From an uncultured Clostridia bacterium (lineage in GTDB: Bacteria > Bacillota > Clostridia > TANB77 > CAG-508), in NCBI GenBank assembly GCA_944387545.1, contig CALXFE010000001.1, forward strand, positions 98,206 to 162,205: 64,000 nt of DNA, read 5' to 3'. The notes below the pieces were generated by a model. The model worked only from the letters and a program-made list of their open reading frames with translations. It searched no databases and was not told where the DNA came from. The translations under genes were made by a program, and so were the position numbers. This document shows, in pieces, positions 28,016-37,373 of the stretch (within the stretch, counting starts at the first letter, position 1; each line of letters opens with the position of its first letter).

Positions 28016-28044
28016 ATTCCAAGAGTCATAAACACTCTTGGAAT
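28016..28044 (-). terminator. Terminator after the radical SAM gene
   Basis: Perfect 11-bp stem ATTCCAAGAGT / ACTCTTGGAAT with a 7-nt loop. Confidence 0.82.
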
Positions 28045-28052
28045 CTTATGCC

Positions 28053-29063
28053 TTATTTCCAGCATTGTGGATCTGGTGCATAAAAATCTCCCGTAGCACA
28101 TTTAGCTACTGCCGGACAACCTCTGCAGAATCTTTGCAATTCACAATTAATACATTTCCTAAATTTATCAAACTGCCTATATTCATCTAATTGTTGGCTA
28201 AAAAAAATGTCATACAGTGATTGTTCCGGCACTTTTCCTATTAGGCTCTCACACCTTCTACACGCATATACATCTCCATTAGAAAGCACCGTCATATGTG
28301 TAATACCACAATGACATCCGTCAAATATAATATCTTGGTCATATGACGTATCAAAAAGTCCTCTTTCATATAAAAACAGTTTCCACAAGTGATCTTTTAA
28401 ACTAAATCTTGTTCCACAGTCTTTATATTTTTCAAAGACATTCCACATATTTTCCATGAAATCTTTATATTCTTCAGGTGTTACCATGTTTTGCTTATCA
28501 TCCTCACTTGGACAATATCTAGCAAATGCAAAATTTTTCACCTTAGCTTCAACAATAATTGGTACTAACTCGACTATTTCATTTATATTACTTTTAGAAA
28601 CTGTCGTCATTATCGTTGAACATATTCCCGCTTGGTTTAAACATTCAATTTTATTAAGTGTAGCATCAAAAGATCCTTTTTTTCTAATAAAATCATGTGT
28701 TTCTCTCAATCCATCTAATGACATTTGATAATTATAACATCCAAGCTCTTTTAGTCTTATAGCTATTTTATCATTGAGATGAAATGGATTCCCTAAAATT
28801 GAAAATTCTACAGAATTTTCATGTAATAATTCAAGAAATTTCCATATTTGAGAATATAAAAGTGGATCCCCTCCAGTAACTGAAATCATCGGTGTTTTTT
28901 CCATTAATTCACAACAATGAAGAAAGTCTTTCAAAATTTTCTCAAGTTCTTCAATAGGTAATTCTGAATTCACCATACTTTTCCCATTGTATATATAGCA
29001 ATGTTTACACCGTTGGTCACATTTTTCTGTAACGTGCCATTGTAACGCAAAATATGGATTCAT
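28053..29063 (-). CDS. Radical SAM peptide-modifying enzyme with C-terminal Cys-rich (SPASM-like) domain
   Basis: 336 residues. The CxxxCxxC cluster is CDQRCKHC (Cys 15, 19, 22), followed by TGGDPLLY. The C-terminus has clustered cysteines (CHCGI, CRRCE, CINCELQRFCRGCP, CATGDF, PQCWK) fitting auxiliary Fe-S clusters. It probably forms thioether or C-C links in the adjacent Cys/Gly-rich peptide. Codon 18 is CGG read as Arg, inside the cluster motif, so no shift occurs here. Base use differs from neighbours and suggests acquisition. No exporter or protease is nearby. Confidence 0.87.
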   Translation of the reverse strand: MNPYFALQWHVTEKCDQRCKHCYIYNGKSMVNSELPIEELEKILKDFLHCCELMEKTPMISVTGGDPLLYSQIWKFLELLHENSVEFSILGNPFHLNDKIAIRLKELGCYNYQMSLDGLRETHDFIRKKGSFDATLNKIECLNQAGICSTIMTTVSKSNINEIVELVPIIVEAKVKNFAFARYCPSEDDKQNMVTPEEYKDFMENMWNVFEKYKDCGTRFSLKDHLWKLFLYERGLFDTSYDQDIIFDGCHCGITHMTVLSNGDVYACRRCESLIGKVPEQSLYDIFFSQQLDEYRQFDKFRKCINCELQRFCRGCPAVAKCATGDFYAPDPQCWK

Positions 29064-29080
29064 AATATCCTCCTTTTCAT

Positions 29081-29109
29081 TAGAAGAGAGTCATTCTGAC
29101 TCTCTTCTA
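29081..29109 (-). terminator. Attenuator between RiPP precursor and radical SAM gene
   Basis: Perfect 13-bp stem TAGAAGAGAGTCA / TGACTCTCTTCTA with a 3-nt loop, located 20 nt after the precursor stop. It would give more precursor than enzyme mRNA. Confidence 0.85.
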
Positions 29110-29130
29110 TTATTTTGTTCTCTGCGATAT

Positions 29131-29331
29131 TTAATAACCATCGCAACCACCGCCAGAACCACAGCCACCAACTCCGCAACTGCAAGATGAACAATCTGTT
29201 ACTGCATATATCTTTTTCTTACTATTCCGTTTCCGATTCAAAACATATTGAGCCGAGCGACCAAAATAGTAATCTGCAGAACTCTTGTTCCAATATGCAG
29301 TCCCTTGGATCGTTTTGCTTAATTTTGGCAT
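29131..29331 (-). CDS. Putative RiPP precursor peptide, Cys/Gly-rich C-terminus
   Basis: 66 residues from MPKLSKTIQG, with a strong AAGGAGG box; the longer frame is rejected. A basic leader (NRKRNSKKK at about 32-40) precedes a C-terminal core DCSSCSCGVGGCGSGGGCDG with five Cys spaced C-x2-C-x-C-x4-C-x5-C and a final Tyr. Next to a radical SAM enzyme, so probably a thioether-bridged (sacti/ranthipeptide-like) product. Codons 33 and 35 are CGG read as Arg. Class not firmly assignable. Confidence 0.8.
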   Translation of the reverse strand: MPKLSKTIQGTAYWNKSSADYYFGRSAQYVLNRKRNSKKKIYAVTDCSSCSCGVGGCGSGGGCDGY

Positions 29332-29479
29332 AAGCTTTACCTCCTTCCACATTCTTATTTATTTAAACATTGAAAAATGTTTAAACCAGTAAGTATCAAA
29401 ATGTCTAAAATGAAATTTGGTAGATTTTAATCATAAGTCAAAAATACCAACTCACAATTATTCTGCTAAATTTTACTAA

Positions 29480-29508
29480 TTTATATCATTTTTTACATAA
29501 TTTGTCAA
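29480..29508 (-). promoter_or_regulatory. Promoter of the RiPP operon
   Basis: TTGACA (29508-29503), 17-bp spacer, TATAAA (29485-29480). It leaves a roughly 140-nt leader that contains a GTTTAAACATT / AATGTTTAAAT hairpin. Confidence 0.78.
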
Positions 29509-29537
29509 TATTCGTTTTTCTAAAGACTATTCTTTAC

Positions 29538-29566
29538 TTGACTTATTCTCCTTTATATATTATCAT
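29538..29566 (+). promoter_or_regulatory. Promoter of the OPRT-like gene
   Basis: TTGACT (29538-29543), 17-bp spacer, TATCAT (29561-29566); divergent from the RiPP promoter. Confidence 0.72.
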
Positions 29567-29596
29567 GTTTCTAGTAATTTTAAGGAGGAATTTTTT

Positions 29597-30454
29597 ATGT
29601 CTGATATTATGTCATATTTATTTGAAACAAAAGCTGTAAGATTTTGCGAAGAAAACAAACCATTTTGGTATACATCTGGTAAAATAGGACCATATTTTAT
29701 CAATACTCATTTTGTTTATGGAAGTGAAAAAGACGCAAGTGAATTATTAGCATTTATTGATGAATGTTTAGCTGATAAAGCTACTTTACCAGAAAAAGTA
29801 TTTCAAAAGGTATTGAAACAATATAATGAAAATGAGATTTATCATAATGTTATCGATACAATGAAAGATTATATTGTGAAACATATAAATGTTGAAGAAA
29901 TAGACTATATCTCTGGCGGTGAAAGAAGAGATTGGTTTTTCTCAAATATGATTGCTTATCTTTTGGACAAGCCACATATTTCTATTTATAAAGATTTATC
30001 AAGTGTTATTAGTGATAGTAAATTTGAAAAAACAGAAAAAGTTACTAATCTTGAAGGTAAAAAAGTATTACATATTGCTGATTTAGTAACTGTTGCTTCT
30101 AGCTATATTAGAGCTTGGATACCTGCTATTAAAAACATCGGTGGACAAATGTGTTGGTCTTGTGTTGTGGTTGATCGTATGCAAGGTGGAAAAGAGAAAA
30201 TTGAGGCAGAAGGTGTAAAAGCTTATTCTTTAGTGAATGTTGATAACACACTATTTGAAACCGCTTATAAAAATAAGATTATTAATGAAAATCAATTAGA
30301 AATGCTAGAAAAATTCTTCGAAAATCCTGATGAAACCATGAAACAATTTTTAATCAATCATCCTGATTTCTTAGAAAATGCATTGCATGCTGATGAAAAG
30401 ACAGCTAAAAGAGCTAAACTTTTAGTTGATGGGAATTTATATGGGCTTAATTAA
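29597..30454 (+). CDS. Orotate phosphoribosyltransferase-like protein
   Basis: 285 residues. FWYTSGKIGPYFINTHF resembles the OPRT N-terminal substrate region, and GKKVLHIADLVTVASS occupies the PRPP-binding strand. The protein is longer than PyrE (about 210), with extra helices at 60-100 and a C-terminal 60-residue extension. Adjacent pyrimidine genes support OPRT activity, and no other pyrE is visible, but a general phosphoribosyltransferase is possible. AAGGAGGAATTTTTT precedes the ATG. Confidence 0.72.
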   Translation: MSDIMSYLFETKAVRFCEENKPFWYTSGKIGPYFINTHFVYGSEKDASELLAFIDECLADKATLPEKVFQKVLKQYNENEIYHNVIDTMKDYIVKHINVEEIDYISGGERRDWFFSNMIAYLLDKPHISIYKDLSSVISDSKFEKTEKVTNLEGKKVLHIADLVTVASSYIRAWIPAIKNIGGQMCWSCVVVDRMQGGKEKIEAEGVKAYSLVNVDNTLFETAYKNKIINENQLEMLEKFFENPDETMKQFLINHPDFLENALHADEKTAKRAKLLVDGNLYGLN

Positions 30455-30513
30455 TTAGCCCATTTTTGTTATTTATACAAAAAAACTTATTAAATGAAAG
30501 AAGGATTTATACT

Positions 30514-31543
30514 ATGCCTAACAAATTTCAAATAAAACGTCCTCGTTTTATCATATTTACAGATAAAGATGGCACTTTAAATTTAGAAGATAAAAAATTA
30601 GATAATATTTTTAAATTAATCATTTCTATGAATGGACTTGTTATTCCTGTGACGGGTAGAACTGTTGGAGATATCTTAGAAAGTTTAAAAAAGAATCATT
30701 TAAAGGTTCCAGAAATATTAGTTGGTGATAATGGCGCTAATATTTATTCTACTTCTAGACAACAATTTTTGATAAAAAAGACACTGGATAATAAAAAAGT
30801 AGAAACTTTAATAACTGATTTTATAGCTACTGGTGGAAACCAAGAAAACATTCGATTAACAGATGGAAGTTCCATATATGCCATAGATAGTCCTGATGTA
30901 AGAAAATATTATAAAAAAAGTAAAAGTGTAAACTATTGTAAAAACATTCAAGAAGCTTTAGAAAGTATCCCAGAAATAACAAAAATTACATTAGCTGGAA
31001 CGCAAGAGCAAATGCAACAAATGGCTGAATACAGTCAAAAAATGAACTTTTGGAGCGATATTGGTGCAACCAAATTTCCAAATGCTAACTTACAACATTA
31101 TCGATTAGATATTGCTGATAAAAATATTAATAAAGGTGAAGCTGTAAAATTAATAAACACCATTTTAAAACCAGCATATGGATATATTTGTATTGGAAAT
31201 GGCGAAAATGATATTTCTATGTTCAAGCAATCTATTGATGATGGCATGATGATAGGTATTATGGAAGATTCTCCAGAAGCCCTTAAGACTAAAATGAAAA
31301 CTTATGCTGGTTCTAAACATAAACGGCAAAGTTATTATCATCCCCAAGGATAAAGATAAAGCCAATAGATATATGTATCATTTTGCTAAACTTTTCGAGC
31401 AAAAAATGCAAAATCATTCTTCTTATATTCCGAAAAAAAACAATACATATCTTCAGTCTTTAAAATTTAATCCACCTCCTATAAACAGAAAAGCACAGAA
31501 AACTCCTACTGTTCCCCGTAAGAAAAATCCATACTGCAAATAA
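30514..31543 (+). CDS. HAD-IIB (Cof-type) phosphatase requiring a +1 shift at a CGGC site
   Basis: About 342 residues from MPNKFQIKRP (GAAGGA box). HAD motifs: FTDKDGTLN, PVTGRT, Lys in DKNINKGEAVKL, and GNGENDISMF. Frame zero reaches AGSKHK then CGG and would stop nine codons later. The +1 frame continues GKVIIIPKDKDKANRYMYHF and runs 72 codons with the same coding bias to 31543. CGGC read as Gly makes a smooth C-terminus. The shortened form would still hold the catalytic core, so both products might exist. Confidence 0.83.
31324..31327 (+). other. CGGC recoding site in the HAD phosphatase gene
   Basis: Frame-zero codon 271 is CGG; the downstream frame needs GGC. Preceding codon AAA. Confidence 0.78.
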
Positions 31544-31560
31544 AAGCATCCTGAAAGTAA

Positions 31561-31592
31561 AAAAAGATTGCATTAATGCTGCAATCTTTTTT
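31561..31592 (+). terminator. Bidirectional terminator between HAD and rubredoxin genes
   Basis: Stem AAAAAGATTGCA / TGCAATCTTTTT with a 7-nt loop and T-run on both strands. Confidence 0.85.
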
Positions 31593-31609
31593 ATCATTTT
31601 TAGAACATA

Positions 31610-31747
31610 TTATTCTTCTACTTTTTCAAACATATCTTTTCCAACTCCGCATAAAGGACAAACCCAATCCTCTGGTAAATCTTCAAATTTTACTCCTTCT
31701 GCTTCATCATCGTAAATATATCCACATGCCATACATCTATATTTCAT
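31610..31747 (-). CDS. Rubredoxin
   Basis: 45 residues from [15 protein letters not shown], with GGAGGTG upstream. Iron is held by Cys in CMACG and CPLCG. The loop between the two knuckles is about seven residues shorter than in common 52-54-residue rubredoxins. One-electron carrier of anaerobes, typically in oxygen or peroxide defence. Confidence 0.93.
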   Translation of the reverse strand: MKYRCMACGYIYDDEAEGVKFEDLPEDWVCPLCGVGKDMFEKVEE

Positions 31748-31873
31748 TATTATCACCTCCATATTTATACCAGCATTATACCAACTAAATAGCAATTCGT
31801 AAATACTTTTTTAGAATTTATTTACTTTTCTTTTGATTTTTCTTTATTAGATAGAAAAATCTCTTTGATTTCG

Positions 31874-33154
31874 CTAACGCACGTTTTTCTTATTTTTATC
31901 CATTTTTTCCTTTTTTATTCTATAAATAATAACAACTATAATTACAATAGAAAAAATACTATAAATAATAACAAACCATAAATTTTCTTTTATATTTTCA
32001 ATGATACTATTGTTGCTTACGTTCTGTTCTTTTTCTCCTTCTTCTTGTTCTTCTAAGATGGCATTTAATTTTTGAATATTTACTTGCTGTTCTTCATCTG
32101 CTATTTTTTGTTCTTCTTCGTTTCTTCTATAAACATTTACCCTATATTGTTTTATCGTATATCCATTTTCAGCCATTACTTGAATATTTACTGCATTATC
32201 TCCATATTGTAGATTTTCTCCTCCTACTACTTCTACTTTTGCATTTTGCCTTTCTGGTATTGCTAAAATATTTAGATTTTCAGTTGTATTTGAAACAATG
32301 GTATGATATTGGTATATATCATTTGCAAATTCAGGCTCTATTATTACATTTTCAATTGCCAAAGTTTCTAAATTTGCATTTGCTTTTTGTAAATCTTTGG
32401 TTTTCGTAATCAATATCTTGTATTCTGTCCTGCTTGTTTTATCTGGAGAAACAGCTTCAATCAAAATCGTATTTATTCCTTCCTTAAAATTTGTATTTCC
32501 GGTTACATTTACTTCTGAATCAGGATTTTGCGGTATTGCTGTTACTTCCAATTGAGATAGATTTTCTGTTAAAAAGTAATATTCTGTTATATCTGATGAA
32601 AATATAGGTGTCATTCCCTCATGGTTTAATCGTAAATTTTTTAACTTAGAATTGTTACTTGCAACTCCACTTTCTTCTGAAATTTCAATCGTTTCTGTTT
32701 GAGTTTCTTCATTTGCTATAATTTCAATCCCATCTGTAAAACTTTGCACTTGAACACCTTCGGCATTATAGAATTCTCCCTGAATGGCAATATATTCACT
32801 TTCAATTTCTTTTGCTTTAAATGTATACTTCACCAATTCACAATTTTGTTTTGGATGTTCTCCTCCTGTTTCATCATACCAAACCGTTATAATTTTACTT
32901 CCTGACACATTCGTATTTTCTGGTCCTGCGATATATTCTAATAATTCATTATTAAAATATATTTGAATGTCAAATGCTGCTACATCAATATTGGCTAAAT
33001 TAATTGTAAAACTAAATTCTTCTCCATTTTCTATTTCTGTATTTGTCGCTTGTAAATAAACACTATCCAGATTTTCATTTTCTACTGCTAGTGTTATTAT
33101 ACTTATATTTGTTAACATGAATAGTATGATTAGAAAAATGACTATTTTTTTCAA
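31874..33154 (-). CDS. Membrane-anchored cohesin protein with two cadherin-like domains
   Basis: 426 residues, TTG start with AAAGGAAG upstream. Signal peptide (1-23); cohesin domain (about 28-150: SFTINLANIDVAAFDIQIYF, VWYDETGGE, LVKYTFKAKE); two cadherin-like beta-sandwich repeats (about 168-255 and 262-345, each ending in YK/RVxVxK/R); an acidic Gln/Glu linker; one membrane helix (about 393-415); and a basic tail. It can display a dockerin partner at the membrane; the adjacent dockerin-bearing glucosaminidase is the obvious candidate. Confidence 0.82.
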   Translation of the reverse strand: MKKIVIFLIILFMLTNISIITLAVENENLDSVYLQATNTEIENGEEFSFTINLANIDVAAFDIQIYFNNELLEYIAGPENTNVSGSKIITVWYDETGGEHPKQNCELVKYTFKAKEIESEYIAIQGEFYNAEGVQVQSFTDGIEIIANEETQTETIEISEESGVASNNSKLKNLRLNHEGMTPIFSSDITEYYFLTENLSQLEVTAIPQNPDSEVNVTGNTNFKEGINTILIEAVSPDKTSRTEYKILITKTKDLQKANANLETLAIENVIIEPEFANDIYQYHTIVSNTTENLNILAIPERQNAKVEVVGGENLQYGDNAVNIQVMAENGYTIKQYRVNVYRRNEEEQKIADEEQQVNIQKLNAILEEQEEGEKEQNVSNNSIIENIKENLWFVIIYSIFSIVIIVVIIYRIKKEKMDKNKKNVR

Positions 33155-33283
33155 ATGCTTTCTTCCTTTCTTACATGACTATATTTTTCATTCAAGATAT
33201 TGTATAAATAATTTTATGAAATTGTAAATTGTAATAAAAGATTTATAAAAATTCTCTTATGCAATATCTTAAATCTGATAAAA

Positions 33284-35560
33284 TCATTGTACAATTTGTT
33301 TCAATCCTAATATATGCCTTTGTATTAATAATAAATCCACTGATGTTGGTTTTTTTCCATTTTTATTAATATTACCTGCTTTCTGTGATAAAAAGTCTAA
33401 CTCTTCTATTTCTAATATATGTCTTTGCAATTTTAATAAGTCTACACTATTAATTTTTCCATTTCCATCAACATCTCCATAAATAATGATTTCATATTCT
33501 GCCACCAAAATTTGCACATCTGTATTCGTAAAAATTTGAACTTTTGAACCTGTTCCTACCAAATCTTGATTTTGTAATAGATTTCCTACTTTATCTATAA
33601 TTTGTACCTGATATTTTTCACTTACGAAAATATTTTCTAACAATTTTTCTACAGTTCTATTTTCCTCTTCTATACCACTTATTTCATTTCCATTAACATA
33701 TATATTTTCACTAAAACTTAAATCTTCTTCTGCAATTTTTTCTATGACATTTACCTCAATTGACTGATTAATATCTTCATCTTCCTCTGAAAAAACCTGT
33801 ATCGTCGTATTTCCTGTTTGAACTGCTGTAATGATTCCTACATCATTGATAGTTGCAACATTCGTATTTTCAGACACATATTGCACTGTTTTATTATTGG
33901 CATCTTCTGGCTCAATATTGGCAAGGATTTGATATTGCTCTCCTTCTTGCAAAGTAATGGTTTTCGCATTTACTTCTATTCCTGTAACTTTACTATATAC
34001 TTCTATATCAATACTTGCTTGTACACCATTTGAGATTGCTCTTACAGTAATGATTGCTTTTCCAGAAGATACACCATACAAATTTCCATTGCTATCTACT
34101 TTTACAATTTTTTCATTACTAGAAATATATTCTACTCTTTGGTCTTCTGCTTCTTTTGGATAAATTTCTATATTTAATTTACGAATTTCATTTTTCTGAA
34201 GCACTGGATTATCGATTGATACTTTTATTTCTTCTACTTCAATTTCTGGTAATTCTTCCACATAATTTTGAAATACATACCCTACGATTCCATTTTCTAA
34301 AATGACTCTGTCCCATAATTCTCCGCTTTGCCTTCCTTTTGCAATTCTTGTCATCGTTTCATTTTTAGAAACACTCGTTATTTTTTCATAACTTGTACTT
34401 GGTCCGCTTCTCACATTTAACGTTGTTTCTACATTTGCATATACTTTCGTATTATCTTTTACATAATCAGAAGGATTAATGGCTGGACTTTCCTCTTGTA
34501 TTTCTGGCATATGATTATAGACAGGTATAATAAAGTTGATATTCAAATCTAACAAATTACTATTGGCATATCCTTTATAAATAATATTAGACTCACTATA
34601 TGGTGCTAACACATTTGTCATATATTGATGCCAAAATAATTCTCCATTATTCGTATCATGCACATGAAATTTTTGTAAATATATATTATTTTGCCCTATA
34701 TTAATATAACTCGAACCAATAAAGATACCTCCACCAGTAATCGCTCTTTCCTTAGTATTCCAAGGAATTAAATATTTTGTTTTTGTTGCTTCACTTGCAC
34801 CTTTTCCATCTCTTGCATATTTTAAACCATTAATAATTGCTCCCATTGGTTCTGAAGAACTGGTAGCTCCAATGTTATAGAAATTATATAAGCCTTCATA
34901 TCCAGGTACTTTTCCACTAATGGAACTATGCGATAAAAATGGTCCTACCTCTTGTTTAATCCTTGAAGCTAAATGATAACTACTTACTTTTGACTGAACA
35001 CCTGCACTATAAATTAAATCAGAATATTTTTTATTCATCGTTACTGTACTTCCACTTGCAGTTAGGTAACTCACAATCTGGTTATAAAACTCTGTACCAT
35101 ATAATATTTTTTCAATTCCCTCTACCGAATTGCTACTACTATTAAACGATAATTCTTCAAATTGAAAAATTCTAACCTCATTCAAAAAATTTCTTGGATC
35201 CATTGTATAAAGTACTGCCTGTTTTGAACAATCTACCCAACCGCTATCGACTTCTACATTGTATTCTCCTGGATTCGTATTTTTCCATCTATCATTATAC
35301 GATTTAGGAACTAAATTCTTTCCAAATTTATTTTCATTTTGAATGACATAGTCCCAATCTAAATTTGTGTATAAAGCTGTAAAAGTCCAATTGGGATGAT
35401 TCTTTTTTAATTCTTCCAAATACGGTCTATAACTTTCTGGAAAGTTTTCAATTCCATCAGCTATATTAACAGCTTGTACATCTTCTTTGGGAAATAGGTA
35501 TATGGCTAATAAAATAATTAAAATCATATACAATCCATATTGTATTTTTTCTTTTAACAT
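33284..35560 (-). CDS. Secreted N-acetylglucosaminidase with SH3b, Ig-like and dockerin domains
   Basis: 758 residues from MLKEKIQYG (AAAGGAGC box). Order: N-terminal membrane/signal segment; GH73-like glucosaminidase region (about 35-335) with HLASRIKQEVGPF carrying the expected Glu; SH3b (about 370-435, ETTLNVRSGPSTSYEKI); two bacterial Ig-like (BIG2) domains (about 445-600); and a C-terminal dockerin with two calcium-loop repeats, DVDGNGKINSVDLLKLQRHI and NINKNGKKPTSVDLLLIQRH. It probably cleaves peptidoglycan while docked on a cohesin protein. Confidence 0.87.
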   Translation of the reverse strand: MLKEKIQYGLYMILIILLAIYLFPKEDVQAVNIADGIENFPESYRPYLEELKKNHPNWTFTALYTNLDWDYVIQNENKFGKNLVPKSYNDRWKNTNPGEYNVEVDSGWVDCSKQAVLYTMDPRNFLNEVRIFQFEELSFNSSSNSVEGIEKILYGTEFYNQIVSYLTASGSTVTMNKKYSDLIYSAGVQSKVSSYHLASRIKQEVGPFLSHSSISGKVPGYEGLYNFYNIGATSSSEPMGAIINGLKYARDGKGASEATKTKYLIPWNTKERAITGGGIFIGSSYINIGQNNIYLQKFHVHDTNNGELFWHQYMTNVLAPYSESNIIYKGYANSNLLDLNINFIIPVYNHMPEIQEESPAINPSDYVKDNTKVYANVETTLNVRSGPSTSYEKITSVSKNETMTRIAKGRQSGELWDRVILENGIVGYVFQNYVEELPEIEVEEIKVSIDNPVLQKNEIRKLNIEIYPKEAEDQRVEYISSNEKIVKVDSNGNLYGVSSGKAIITVRAISNGVQASIDIEVYSKVTGIEVNAKTITLQEGEQYQILANIEPEDANNKTVQYVSENTNVATINDVGIITAVQTGNTTIQVFSEEDEDINQSIEVNVIEKIAEEDLSFSENIYVNGNEISGIEEENRTVEKLLENIFVSEKYQVQIIDKVGNLLQNQDLVGTGSKVQIFTNTDVQILVAEYEIIIYGDVDGNGKINSVDLLKLQRHILEIEELDFLSQKAGNINKNGKKPTSVDLLLIQRHILGLKQIVQ

Positions 35561-35597
35561 ATATTGCTCCTTTGCAATTTCATTATGTAGTTTAAAA

Positions 35598-35645
35598 TAT
35601 AGAAAGTAAATATATTCTTTTTTATACATCTACTTTCTATATTTT
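35598..35645 (-). terminator. Possible terminator after the second sortase
   Basis: ATAGAAAGTA / TACTTTCTAT, a 10-bp stem with a long loop that contains a T-run; modest support. Confidence 0.45.
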
Positions 35646-35651
35646 CTATTT

Positions 35652-36308
35652 TTATATCTTTACTGCTTTTACGATGATTCTTTTAGAAGAATCTGTTGTA
35701 CAAGTAATTAAAGTTACTTCTATTTTTCCATCTGTTTTTTGTGATAAACATTGTGTTTCATCTGGTTCTACAGTTTCTACTAAATATATTTTATACATAC
35801 CTTCCTGATGATTACTATCTATTAATGTGAAAGTATCACCAATAACTAAATTTTTTAAATCATGAAACATATTTTTTGTTACATAATTGTGTCCTGCTAT
35901 ACAAAAATTTCCTACCCCATTAGGATTCCCTCCATAAAACTTTGTAACAGATACAGCTAATGCTTGATCACTATATTCAGAAATGACATATGTTTCTAAA
36001 TTTATTTTTGGTATTTCTAATTTTGCAATCACAGGATATCCTTTATATGTTGTTAAAATATTTTCTTTCGTCTGGTTAATACTTGTATCTTGTATTGTAT
36101 TTTCATCATCTATCATTATATTTTCTTCTTCTATCTCATTTTTTGTGTTTACATTTTCTGTACTTACTAAACTCGTTTTTCCTTGTTGATCTACTTTTCC
36201 AACTTCTTTTATTTCTATCCATTGATTAACCAATGCACAAATGAACATAAATATGATTATTACAAAACCAATGAAAATCACCTTACTATTTCTATCTTTC
36301 GTTTTCAA
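35652..36308 (-). CDS. Sortase (second of three)
   Basis: 218 residues from a TTG start with GAAGGATA upstream. One N-terminal membrane helix (about 9-27), an acidic linker, then the sortase barrel: His in IAGHNY, Cys in TLITC, Arg in SKRIIVKA. It begins 12 nt after the LPKTG cohesin gene, so that protein is its likely substrate. Confidence 0.92.
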   Translation of the reverse strand: MKTKDRNSKVIFIGFVIIIFMFICALVNQWIEIKEVGKVDQQGKTSLVSTENVNTKNEIEEENIMIDDENTIQDTSINQTKENILTTYKGYPVIAKLEIPKINLETYVISEYSDQALAVSVTKFYGGNPNGVGNFCIAGHNYVTKNMFHDLKNLVIGDTFTLIDSNHQEGMYKIYLVETVEPDETQCLSQKTDGKIEVTLITCTTDSSKRIIVKAVKI

Positions 36309-36320
36309 TTTATTATCCTT

Positions 36321-37373
36321 CTATTTATTTTTGTTCTTCATGGCAATATATAATGAAGTACTCAGAATGGCTATTATCATGACTACTATTGGAACATATA
36401 GATTGATACCTGTTTTTGGTAATTGTGTTGGTAAATTTTCTTCTGTTGTATTTGTCATATTTTCTTCTACTGTTCCTTCTGGTTCGTTTTCTGGTATTTC
36501 TTCTTCTGGTGGGGTTGTTTCCTCATCTGTTACAGTAATTTTAAAGCTATTTTCTGCAACAACTGCATCAGAAGTATCTCTATCAATTAGTTTAAACGTA
36601 AGTGTATATTCTCCTGCTTTATCAAATATACCTCTAAGGTTTAATACTTTATTTACATTTTGTCCACCGATTGGATATCCAGATGGGTCACCCCAACCAC
36701 TATCCATTAAGTCATATTCTGTTTGTGTTTCATCAGTTCCTTTTAATTGTACATTTCCCCCATCAGGTGTTGTGGCTTCTGCAATAATTCTAGCATGATC
36801 ATAATTTTTCCCCATGTTTGACATTAAAGAAAGTACCATTTCTTTTTCAACATTTACAATTGGTCCACCTGTATAAGTTAAATCAAATTTATAATCTTCA
36901 TATCTTGGCTCTACCACAATATTTTTTTCTAAAGCTGTTGTGATATCATCATAACTTTCACTGGCATCTGGATTAGATAATCCTTCGGCTGTTACTGCTA
37001 AATCTGTTGGATTCGATGTTATAATTCCCTCTTTTGCTTTAAATGTAATACGCATACTGTTTTTAGGATTTGTTCCACCTGTTGAATCATAAAAAACAAC
37101 TCTTACTCTCGTTCCATTATCATTTGGTGTTCCTCCATCTGTTTCAACATATTCTAATAAGTTATTATCATAAGCTATATCAAATGTATAGGCACCTAAT
37201 GGTTTTCCAAAAGTAATCGTAAGTGTTATGGTATCTCCAGGATTCACAGTATCTTTATTGGTCGAAATTTCTATATCATCTAGTGCTGCTGCTTGTACTG
37301 GATTTGTATTGCTAAATAGTATAAAAGCAAATAAAATTGATAAAATAAGTAATATATTCAATATTTTTTTCAT
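36321..37373 (-). CDS. Cell-wall-anchored cohesin protein (LPKTG)
   Basis: 350 residues, AGGAGG box. Signal peptide (1-28, ending VQAAA); cohesin domain (about 33-155: TLTITFGKPLGAYTFDIAY, VVFYDSTGGT, SMRITFKAKE); a second beta-sandwich (about 168-290); an acidic Pro/Glu/Thr spacer; and the sorting signal LPKTG followed by a membrane helix and KNKNK tail. Its product should be covalently linked to the wall by the adjacent sortase and offer a cohesin for the neighbouring dockerin enzyme. Confidence 0.88.
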   Translation of the reverse strand: MKKILNILLILSILFAFILFSNTNPVQAAALDDIEISTNKDTVNPGDTITLTITFGKPLGAYTFDIAYDNNLLEYVETDGGTPNDNGTRVRVVFYDSTGGTNPKNSMRITFKAKEGIITSNPTDLAVTAEGLSNPDASESYDDITTALEKNIVVEPRYEDYKFDLTYTGGPIVNVEKEMVLSLMSNMGKNYDHARIIAEATTPDGGNVQLKGTDETQTEYDLMDSGWGDPSGYPIGGQNVNKVLNLRGIFDKAGEYTLTFKLIDRDTSDAVVAENSFKITVTDEETTPPEEEIPENEPEGTVEENMTNTTEENLPTQLPKTGINLYVPIVVMIIAILSTSLYIAMKNKNK

